64,000 nucleotides of DNA, taken from positions 138,421 to 202,420 of the forward strand of contig MKVB01000002.1 of the NCBI GenBank assembly GCA_001899085.1, in the 5' to 3' direction. This DNA comes from Devosia sp. 66-14 (GTDB taxonomy: Bacteria; Pseudomonadota; Alphaproteobacteria; Rhizobiales; Devosiaceae). The notes beneath the pieces were generated by a model. It saw nothing but the letters and a program-made list of their open reading frames with translations, made no database searches and was not told where the DNA came from. Shown piece by piece: positions 23,516 to 31,885 of the stretch (position 1 is its first letter; every line of letters begins with the position of its first letter). A program made the translations under genes and the position numbers.

Positions 23516-23603
23516 GGTATCGGGATGTGGTTCGGGCTTTACGTCTCCGGCGGGCGGAGACGGCGCATGCCGAACCCCGCGTCTAGCCGAAGACGCCGAT
23601 ACC
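23516..23603 (-). ncRNA. Candidate structured leader RNA (three-way junction) upstream of the synthetase-like gene
   Basis: Four perfect helices can form within 88 bases. P1 is GGTATCGG (23516-23523) with CCGATACC (23596-23603). P2 is GGTTCGG (23529-23535) with CCGAACC (23570-23576). P3 is CGTCTCCG (23542-23549) with CGGAGACG (23555-23562). P4 is CGTCT (23580-23584) with AGACG (23591-23595). P1 closes a junction from which P2/P3 and P4 emerge. It ends 21 bases before the start codon of the minus-strand gene, so it would be in its 5' leader. I know of no named RNA family it matches. No T-run suggests a terminator, so translational control is more likely if it is an RNA. Confidence 0.45.
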
Positions 23604-23712
23604 TCGACGACCGGCGCCACGAAGCGCGGCCGGAACGATGGATGCAGCAATGTTCGCGAGCGTGAACATGGGCGCGAACCTATGCGAGGCCGCGCCGCGG
23701 CGCAAGTCGGGT

Positions 23713-24531
23713 TCAGGTGCCCCAGGCCGCGCCGGTTCCCCCGTCGGGGCGCCAGGTGAGCTGCTGGTAGACCTTCTTGGCCACGGCCTGCATCTGGGCT
23801 TCAGGCAGGTCGCCGACCACGGTGCAGGTGATCTTGTCGTTGGCCCAGTAGAAGGCGTCGAGATTGTCGCGCGCCGTGAATTCCCGGTCGGTCCGCCGAT
23901 CGGGCAGCGCCGCGGTAATGTAGACGGTCACCCGCTCCTGCGCGGCGTTCTCGTACATCAGCTGCGCGGCCGGGCCAGTGGGTTGCTCACCGTAGCCGGG
24001 CAGCAGCCGGCCCCCTACCAGGGTGAAGCCGTCGGGCGCCAGGTCGGGTGGGGTGATCGGGCGTTCGACCCGGTTCGACAGCCAGGACACCAGGTGGTCC
24101 TTGTCGGCGGCCGCGACCTCGACGGCGTGGCGGTTCTCCTTTACGTAGAGGGCGTGGGCGCTGACCGCCGAAGCGATCAGTTCCTGCCGCTCGCTGGGCT
24201 TGAGGTAATCGCGTCCGGCCCAGCCCAGGGCGCCACCGAGCGCCAGCATCACCACTGCCGCCGCCGCCAGCTGCCAGCGCGCCGGGTGGCGCGTCGCGGC
24301 CGGAGAGCGGGCGATGAGATGCGGATCGAGCCGCGACGGCACGGTCTCGTCGGCGGTGCCGCCGAACAGCGCGGCAAGCGCTTCGTTCTGGCGCTGCCAA
24401 CCGGCCACTTCGGCCGCCTTGTCGGGATGCGCCGCCAGCCAGGTCTCGACTTCGGTGCGACGCTCGGGCGTCAGCTTGCCGTCGACAAAGGCATGCAGGT
24501 CGGTTTCGGAGATGGGGACGAGGTTCGTCAT
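23713..24531 (-). CDS. Membrane-anchored anti-sigma factor
   Basis: The 272-residue protein begins with an anti-sigma domain (SETDLHAFVDGKLTPERRTE, about residues 8-27). One transmembrane helix follows (about residues 92-113, WQLAAAAVVMLALGGALGWA), then a periplasmic domain of about 155 residues. No zinc-binding HxxxCxxC pattern is present in the cytoplasmic part. Its ATG overlaps the sigma gene stop by four bases (ATGA), the usual coupling for such pairs. The real start is 24531, although the frame is open further upstream. It should hold the partner sigma factor inactive at the membrane until an envelope or redox signal arrives. Confidence 0.85.
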   Translation of the reverse strand: MTNLVPISETDLHAFVDGKLTPERRTEVETWLAAHPDKAAEVAGWQRQNEALAALFGGTADETVPSRLDPHLIARSPAATRHPARWQLAAAAVVMLALGGALGWAGRDYLKPSERQELIASAVSAHALYVKENRHAVEVAAADKDHLVSWLSNRVERPITPPDLAPDGFTLVGGRLLPGYGEQPTGPAAQLMYENAAQERVTVYITAALPDRRTDREFTARDNLDAFYWANDKITCTVVGDLPEAQMQAVAKKVYQQLTWRPDGGTGAAWGT

Positions 24532-25034
24532 TTGACCGACCTCAATCTCGGTTCCTCGCCATTGCCGGTCAATGTGCGAAGCGCCGCACGGGCGCGACCG
24601 AGCCGCGACATCAGGGTGCCGGCGGGGATGCCGAGGACGCTCGCGGCATCCTGGTAGCTCATGCCTTCGAGCACCACCAGCAGCAGCGCTTCGCGCTGAT
24701 CGTCGGGCAGCCGGTCGATGGCGCGAGACATTTCGGCAAGGGCGATGCGGCCGGGTTGCGGCGCGGCGACCGCGGGTTCGGAAACGAGGCTGTCGATAGG
24801 AATGTGGTCTCCACGGCGGCGCTCGAAGCGAAGGTCGTTGCGCCACAGGTTGATGAGGATGCGGAACAGCCAGGCCTGTAGCGGCCCGGTGGGGGCGAAC
24901 AGGCTGCGCTTGCGGATGGCCCGTTCGAGGCAGTCCTGGACGAGATCGTCGGCACGGTCGGCGTTGCGGGTCAGCGCGCGCGCATAACGGCGCAACGCGG
25001 GAACCGTCGCCTCGATCTCATCCAGGAAGTCCAT
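24528..25034 (-). CDS. ECF-type RNA polymerase sigma factor
   Basis: A 168-residue group IV sigma factor with region 2 (RRYARALTRNADRADDLVQD ... LFRILINLWRNDLR) and region 4 (LPDDQREALLLVVLEGMSYQ, then SVLGIPAGTLMSRLGRARAA). Sigma regions 1 and 3 are lacking. It lies between the small secreted protein gene (20-base gap) and the anti-sigma gene (overlapping), so the three form one operon. ATG 25034 is the domain start. It probably drives its own operon, as ECF factors usually do. Confidence 0.9.
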   Translation of the reverse strand: MDFLDEIEATVPALRRYARALTRNADRADDLVQDCLERAIRKRSLFAPTGPLQAWLFRILINLWRNDLRFERRRGDHIPIDSLVSEPAVAAPQPGRIALAEMSRAIDRLPDDQREALLLVVLEGMSYQDAASVLGIPAGTLMSRLGRARAALRTLTGNGEEPRLRSVK

Positions 25035-25054
25035 GTAACGGTATGGGCGCCAGC

Positions 25055-25447
25055 TTACTCTTCGTAAGCAGTGTGCCAGACCTCGCCGACCATGTCGCCG
25101 GTGGTGTCGCCGGGCTTCTGGTCCTTGACCCAGAAGTAGAGCGGCTTGCCCTTGTAGGCCCACATCTTGGAGCCGTCGGTGCGATCGACCAGGGTGAAGT
25201 CGCCCTCGGCCTTGGCGCCGGCATCGGCGATCGCCGGGGGCCAGTTTTCCGCGCACTTGTCGTAGCAGTTGGTGACGCCGGCAGCGTCCTTGTCGAAGGT
25301 GTAGAGCGTCATGTCGTTGGCGCCGACCAGCACCTGCTTGCCGGCGATGTCCATCGTCTTGATCGCCCCGCCGACATAGTCCTCGGCCATGGCGGCAGTG
25401 GCGAACAGGGCAAGCGCGGCGGCGCCGAGCGTGAGTGCGAGTTTCAT
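25055..25447 (-). CDS. Secreted COG4315-type small protein of the ECF operon
   Basis: A 130-residue protein with a Sec signal peptide (MKLALTLGAAALALFATAAMA, cleavage before EDYVG). The mature part has the COG4315 'predicted lipoprotein' repeats: MTLYTFDKDAAGVTNCYDKCAENWPP (about residues 46-71, with the C-x3-C pair) and KMWAYKGKPLYFWVKDQKPGDTTGD. These proteins are often linked to ECF sigma/anti-sigma pairs and to redox or envelope stress, but their biochemical role is undefined. There is no lipobox cysteine, so it is likely soluble in the periplasm. Start 25447 is chosen for the signal peptide. Confidence 0.82.
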   Translation of the reverse strand: MKLALTLGAAALALFATAAMAEDYVGGAIKTMDIAGKQVLVGANDMTLYTFDKDAAGVTNCYDKCAENWPPAIADAGAKAEGDFTLVDRTDGSKMWAYKGKPLYFWVKDQKPGDTTGDMVGEVWHTAYEE

Positions 25448-25508
25448 GATGTATGTCCCTCCGTTGGGTGCGAGATGCGGGCCGCTGTGGCCGGCTCTCA
25501 TGGGGGTC

Positions 25509-25533
25509 AACACCCCGGCTCGCGGTTTATTCC
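25509..25533 (-). promoter_or_regulatory. Candidate ECF sigma-dependent promoter
   Basis: On the minus strand GGAAT (25533-25529) is followed after 17 bases by GTT (25511-25509), a GGAA(T/C)-N16/17-GTT pattern seen for several ECF sigma factors. It leaves a leader of about 60 bases before the COG4315-type gene and would autoregulate the operon. Confidence 0.4.
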
Positions 25534-25661
25534 GGAGGTCGGAAGGATTTTCTGCGGATTTGATCGGCGCGACTGATGGACAGTTTCAACGGTGCCTGTT
25601 CATCTAGCCGGCAAGGCCGGATAGGACGGCCAGGCAGCAAGCCATTGGGAGGACTACCTGA

Positions 25662-26765
<1,104 letters not shown>

Positions 26766-26788
26766 CCGGGACATATCCAACAGTCGAA

Positions 26789-26817
26789 GGGGCCCGGCTA
26801 CCGCCGGGCCCCTTTCT
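26789..26817. terminator. Bidirectional intrinsic terminator between TRAP genes
   Basis: GGGGCCCGGC-TACC-GCCGGGCCCC is a perfect 10-base stem with a 4-base loop, extended by AA/TT and followed by TTTCT. It stands between the convergent binding-protein and large-permease genes. Confidence 0.85.
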
Positions 26818-26820
26818 GCA

Positions 26821-28301
<1,481 letters not shown>

Positions 28302-28305
<4 letters not shown>

Positions 28306-28907
28306 TGCAGCGGCTTCTCGTAGGCGAATTCCCGCACGTAGTCGGTGGTGAGCGCCGCGATGCATTTGATGATCTCGGCGATGCCCTGCAGCAACAGCAC
28401 GGTGAAGCCGAGCGGCAGCATCAGCCGGACCGGCCAGCGCGGCAGGCCGCCGGCAGCGTTGGACATGACGTTCTGCGTCCAGGCCTGGAGGAACCACGGC
28501 CAGGTGAACCAGATCAGCAGAATGCAGAGGGGCATGAGGAAGAACAGCCCGCCGAGCAGGTCGATCCAGGTGCGCGCCTTCTCGCTGATGGCGCCGTAGA
28601 ACAGATCGACGCGCACGTGCTCGTTGAGCTTCAGCGTCCAGGCGCCGCCCAGCATCACCATGCCGCCGAACATGTACCAGACCGACTCGCTGAGCACGTT
28701 GGAATACTGGGTGTAGAATGAGACGAGGCCGCCGAAGACGCCGCCGCCATAGCTGCGCTCGAGCCAGATCATGCCGCCGATCGAATAGCGGAAGATGGCA
28801 TTGAAGGCCGAGACCAGCGCCGAAAACAGCACCAGCCAGATGGCGACAAGGCCGACCCGACGGCTCAGTTCGTCGATGAGACGCGTAAAGCGCAAAGCCA
28901 GCGCCAT
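28302..28907 (-). CDS. dctQ: TRAP transporter small permease (DctQ)
   Basis: A 201-residue four-helix membrane protein of the DctQ family that supports the large permease. Typical features are IDELSRRVGLVAIWLVLFSA at the N-terminus, the conserved hydrophobic VWYMFGGMVMLGGAWTLKLN (about residue 76) with the following EHVRVDLFYGAISEKARTW, and a C-terminal helix with LPLGFTVLLLQGIAEIIK. It is the first gene of the two-gene membrane operon. The 150 bases upstream hold no recognised operator. Confidence 0.9.
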
Positions 28908-29057
28908 CAGCGGCTGTTCCTCCCGGCAGACGGCCGAGCTTCGGCTGCCTGATTGCTTGGCGGGCTCGCTTCAGACGGCGAGTTTCCGCCCGCCAAGGCA
29001 ACATGCCGGGGGGAGCGCGTCAACCGAGGCCCGCGTTTTCCCCGGTGGTTGTGATCA

Positions 29058-29489
29058 TCAGATCGCCGCCTCGATGCCGAACACGGCGCGTCCGGTTTCC
29101 GGTTCGTAGGGGAACGAGACGTGCTGGTGGATCAGCTGCCAACGCCCATCGCGACGCTGGAAAATGCGGGTGCCGCGTGACCACAACTGATAAGCCGGCT
29201 TGCCGGGCTCGCGGTTCCACATCCGGTTGAGCCCCCAGGTCACGGCGATATCGTCGCGAATGACGATCTCGAGGTCCGGGATATCCCAGCGGAGCTCGCC
29301 GGCCGAGTTCTCGAAACCGGCGCGGCAGGTTTCGCGCAACGCCTCGACGCCGCGATATTGCAGCGGCGCCTCGTGTTCGTACGACACCACGTCCTCGGCA
29401 ATCGGCGCCATCGAGGCATCGACGTCCTTGCTCTCGCTGGCCTTGAACCAGGCGGCATGGAGCGCCCGGATCTCGTCCTCGGCCGTCAT
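29058..29489 (-). CDS. SnoaL/NTF2-like protein (ketosteroid-isomerase-like fold)
   Basis: The 143-residue protein has the alpha+beta barrel pattern of SnoaL-like/DUF4440 proteins: MTAEDEIRALHAAWFKASES, then DASMAPIAEDVVSYEHEAPL, and a final strand set GTRIFQRRDGRWQLIHQHVS. The last of these is the common hallmark of this superfamily. It lacks a signal peptide. The start overlaps the SRPBCC gene stop by four bases, so the ArsR-SRPBCC-SnoaL genes form one unit. The pocket may bind a hydrophobic ligand. Catalysis cannot be claimed. Confidence 0.82.
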   Translation of the reverse strand: MTAEDEIRALHAAWFKASESKDVDASMAPIAEDVVSYEHEAPLQYRGVEALRETCRAGFENSAGELRWDIPDLEIVIRDDIAVTWGLNRMWNREPGKPAYQLWSRGTRIFQRRDGRWQLIHQHVSFPYEPETGRAVFGIEAAI

Positions 29490-29947
29490 GTCCCCGCCCT
29501 CGCCGCGATGTGGGCGGCGAGCTTGTCGAGGCATTCGCCCCAACCCTCCTGCATGCCGTCGCGGTGGGCAAGCGACGCGAAGCCGGTTTGGTGGAAGGTG
29601 AGCTCGGTGCGGTCGCCGAGGTCGCGCAGCGTCACGGTCACCTGCATCTCAGGCGTCGACTGCCCGGGGAAGGTCTGGGTCATGGTGAAGCCGAGGCGCT
29701 CCGGCTCGGCCAGCTCGGTATAGGTGCCGTGCTCGTAGTAGGTGCCGGCTGTATCGGACGCGAAGTCGACGCGCCAGTGGCCGCCGACACGCGGGTCGAG
29801 CTTTGCGTCGGTCACCCGGTAGCCGTCAGCGGCGAACCAGTCGGCGACCGCTTCGGGGTCGAGCCAGTTCTGCCACAATACGGCGCGCGGGGCAGCGAAG
29901 ACGCGGGTCAGCTCGAACTCGAGCAGTCGTTCATTGGGTTTCAGCAT
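29486..29947 (-). CDS. SRPBCC/AHSA1-family protein (module 1)
   Basis: A 153-residue START/Bet v1-like protein of the activator-of-Hsp90-ATPase-homologue type. The family motif appears as FELTRVFAAPRAVLWQNWLD (about residues 11-30). WFAADGYRV and GGHWRVDF follow, and the C-terminal helix is GMQEGWGECLDKLAAHI. The start at 29947 is inside the ArsR gene (17-base overlap) and is preceded by GAAAGGAA. ArsR-AHSA1 gene pairs are widespread, and the SRPBCC protein is thought to bind small hydrophobic ligands or solvents. No experimental role can be assigned. Confidence 0.87.
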   Translation of the reverse strand: MLKPNERLLEFELTRVFAAPRAVLWQNWLDPEAVADWFAADGYRVTDAKLDPRVGGHWRVDFASDTAGTYYEHGTYTELAEPERLGFTMTQTFPGQSTPEMQVTVTLRDLGDRTELTFHQTGFASLAHRDGMQEGWGECLDKLAAHIAARAGT

Positions 29948-30281
29948 CGGGCGTTCCTTTCGTTTGACGGGCAAGCCGCCGATCGAGGTTGTCGAAGCGC
30001 TGGGTCCAGAGGCGACGATAGGCGGTCAGCCAATCGTCGATTTCGCTGAGCGGCTCGGCGCGGATGCGGCTCGGCCGCCTTTGGGCGTCGCGGCCGCGGC
30101 TGACCAGCCCCGCTGCCTCGAGCACGCTCACGTGCTTGCTGATGGCCCGCGGCGTCATCGCGAACGGCTCTGCCAGCTCGGCAACCGACGCCTCGCCGGC
30201 AAGCAGCCGGGCGAGAATGGCGCGGCGAGTGGGATCGGCCAGGGCTCCGAAGGTCAGCGAGAGGGCGTCGGGCTCAGTCAT
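29931..30281 (-). CDS. ArsR-family regulator of module 1
   Basis: The 116-residue winged-helix protein has LTFGALADPTRRAILARLLA at the N-terminus and the recognition region VAELAEPFAMTPRAISKHVSVLEAAGLVSR (given here as its span, about residues 33-62). No metal-binding cysteines are present, so it senses something other than metal thiolates. It ends with the typical DWLTAYRRLWTQRFDNLDRRL helix of the group that pairs with AHSA1 proteins. A perfect 16-base palindrome is 11 bases upstream of its start, consistent with autorepression of the three-gene unit. Confidence 0.9.
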   Translation of the reverse strand: MTEPDALSLTFGALADPTRRAILARLLAGEASVAELAEPFAMTPRAISKHVSVLEAAGLVSRGRDAQRRPSRIRAEPLSEIDDWLTAYRRLWTQRFDNLDRRLARQTKGTPDAETQ

Positions 30282-30291
30282 ATGGCACCAA

Positions 30292-30307
30292 ATAGTTCCG
30301 GAACTAT
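30292..30307. promoter_or_regulatory. Palindromic operator of ArsR module 1
   Basis: ATAGTTCCGGAACTAT is a perfect 16-base palindrome next to the arsR start, followed by an additional GGTTCC half-site. It is the likely binding site of the ArsR protein encoded at once downstream on the minus strand. Confidence 0.65.
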
Positions 30308-30342
30308 ATGGTTCCTAATCTCGGGCGAAGTCGCTGTCAATT

Positions 30343-30358
30343 GACAAAGAAATTTGTC
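30343..30358. promoter_or_regulatory. Candidate operator of ArsR module 2
   Basis: GACAAA-GAAA-TTTGTC is a perfect 6+6 dyad 17 bases before the second arsR-type start, overlapping a TTGACA -35-like hexamer. It differs fully from the module 1 palindrome, so the two regulators should not cross-bind. Confidence 0.5.
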
Positions 30359-30375
30359 TATTGTAGCAGAGACGC

Positions 30376-30972
30376 ATGCAGAAGATGGGCCCGGTACTGA
30401 TCGACGATGCGGACAGGGCGCGGCAGGCGATGACGCCGCTGCGCCTGAAGATGCTGGCTTTGCTGCGCGAGCCCGGCTCGGCCGCGACGCTGGCGGCAGC
30501 GCTGGAGCTGCCTCGGCAGAAGGTGGGCTATCACCTGCACGCGCTGGAGAAGGCCGGGCTGGTAGCGCCGGCCGGCGCGCGGCAGCGTCGCGGTTTTACC
30601 GAGCGACTGTTCGTCGCGACGGCCGGCTCGTTCGTCGTCGACCCGACGATTCTCGGCGTGCCGCCGGCGGTGGAAAAGCAGGATCGCTTTGCAGCCGAAC
30701 ACCTGGTGGCGCGCTCGGCCGAAACGGTACGCGAGGTGACGCGGATGCAGGCAGCCGCGGCAGAGGAGGGCAAGCGCCTCCTCACCTTCACCATCGAGGC
30801 CGATATCGGCTTTGCGGCGCCGCAGGATGTGGAGGCATTCGCCGAGCGACTGACGGCGATGGTTGCCGGCCTGGCCGAGGAATTTGCGCCCAAGGGCGAT
30901 GGGCGACGCTATCGGCTGCTGATCGGCGGCCATCCGGCGAGCAAGGGCAAGACCACCAGTACGGTCAATTGA
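30376..30972 (+). CDS. ArsR/HTH_20-like regulator of module 2
   Basis: The 198-residue protein has a winged-helix domain at residues about 18-75 (LRLKMLALLREPGSAATLAA, then LPRQKVGYHLHALEKAGLV). A C-terminal domain of roughly 110 residues follows, including LTFTIEADIGFAAPQDVEAF. Longer ArsR-type regulators of this form usually precede an SRPBCC gene, as here, where ATG of the next gene lies 10 bases after the stop. The C-terminal domain may be the sensing part. No cysteine-based metal site is seen. Confidence 0.85.
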   Translation: MQKMGPVLIDDADRARQAMTPLRLKMLALLREPGSAATLAAALELPRQKVGYHLHALEKAGLVAPAGARQRRGFTERLFVATAGSFVVDPTILGVPPAVEKQDRFAAEHLVARSAETVREVTRMQAAAAEEGKRLLTFTIEADIGFAAPQDVEAFAERLTAMVAGLAEEFAPKGDGRRYRLLIGGHPASKGKTTSTVN

Positions 30973-30982
30973 GGAGTTGCAG

Positions 30983-31720
30983 ATGACTGACAAGCAGGAT
31001 CGCACGATTGTCGAAATGACCATCGCGGCGCCGATCGAGACGGTGTGGGCGGCGATGCGCGAACCCGAGCAGTTGCTCAACTGGTTCGGCTGGGACGCCG
31101 ATACGTTGCGCGACGAGATCAAGTTCATCTTTGCCGACCACGCCGAGGCTGACGAAGCCAACAGGATCATCTCCTTCGGCGAGTACGAGGGCGTACGTGA
31201 CTGGGTGGAACTTCACCCGACGCCCGGCGGCACGGTGCTGCGCGTGGTGCGTAGTGGTCCCGTGGACGCGGACTGGAACGCCTTTTACGAGGATACCTGG
31301 GAAGGCTGGATCACCTTTTTCCAGCAGTTGCGGTTCCTGCTCGAACGGCACCCGGGGGCAAAACGGCGCACGCTGTTCCTTTCGGGGCGGCTGGAGACGC
31401 CCGGCGCCCTGCCGATCTCGGCGCTGGGCCTAGAGGCGCTGCGGACTGCGGCCGACGGCAGCTCGGCATCGTCCACGCTGCCGCTGGACGAGACGGTCAG
31501 CGGCACCGTGTGGCACCACAGCGACCGTCAGGTGGCGATGAGCGTCGAGGGCTGGGGCGACGGGCTGATGGTGATCACCGACCAGCCGGCACCCAATGCC
31601 GGGCCCAATGGCGGCGGCACGGCGCTGCTGACGACGTTCGGGCTGTCGGACGCGGCGTTCGCGGCGCTGGAGCAGCGCTGGACCGCATGGTGGCGGCAGC
31701 GGTTCGTGAAGGCGGGCTGA
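30983..31720 (+). CDS. SRPBCC-family protein (module 2), double-length form
   Basis: A 245-residue protein with an N-terminal SRPBCC domain (EMTIAAPIETVWAAMREPEQ, then LLNWFGWDAD; ISFGEYEGVRDWVELHPTPG; DTWEGWITFFQQLRFLLERH). An additional segment of about 100 residues ends in ALLTTFGLSDAAFAALEQRW and may be a second, diverged ligand-binding lobe. GAGGAG precedes ATG 30983. It forms a two-gene operon with the ArsR-type regulator and mirrors the divergent module 1. The ligand is unknown. Confidence 0.85.
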   Translation: MTDKQDRTIVEMTIAAPIETVWAAMREPEQLLNWFGWDADTLRDEIKFIFADHAEADEANRIISFGEYEGVRDWVELHPTPGGTVLRVVRSGPVDADWNAFYEDTWEGWITFFQQLRFLLERHPGAKRRTLFLSGRLETPGALPISALGLEALRTAADGSSASSTLPLDETVSGTVWHHSDRQVAMSVEGWGDGLMVITDQPAPNAGPNGGGTALLTTFGLSDAAFAALEQRWTAWWRQRFVKAG

Positions 31721-31739
31721 AGGTGGGTTGACTGACAGA

Positions 31740-31862
31740 GACGGCCCCCTCCCGGCCTCCCCCACAAAGGGGGAGGTGAAGAGTCGAGGTTGTGGCACCA
31801 TCGTGCCCGACGCACCGGCGGGGCACCTCCCCCTTTATGGGGGAGGATGAGAGGGGGCCGTC
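31740..31862. repeat. Dispersed inverted-repeat element, family B (copy related to 45.3 kb)
   Basis: Arms of about 39 bases (31740-31778 and 31824-31862) begin with GACGGCCCCCTCCC and include CCTCCCCC-ACAA-AGGGGGAGG-type inner hairpins. The 45-base loop is also similar to the loop of the element at 45263-45408, but in reverse orientation. Conservation of the loop means a whole unit of about 125-145 bases has been copied. It sits in a convergent gap. Confidence 0.85.
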
Positions 31863-31885
31863 TGCTTCAGTATGCCCCGGAGCGG

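Noticed and set aside
23516-23603. The structured element as a tRNA gene
   Set aside because: There is no cloverleaf: the arms do not match D, anticodon and T-arm sizes, and invariant tRNA positions are missing.
31740-31862. An insertion sequence with its own transposase
   Set aside because: The element is about 125 bases with no coding capacity; any mobility would need a transposase in trans.
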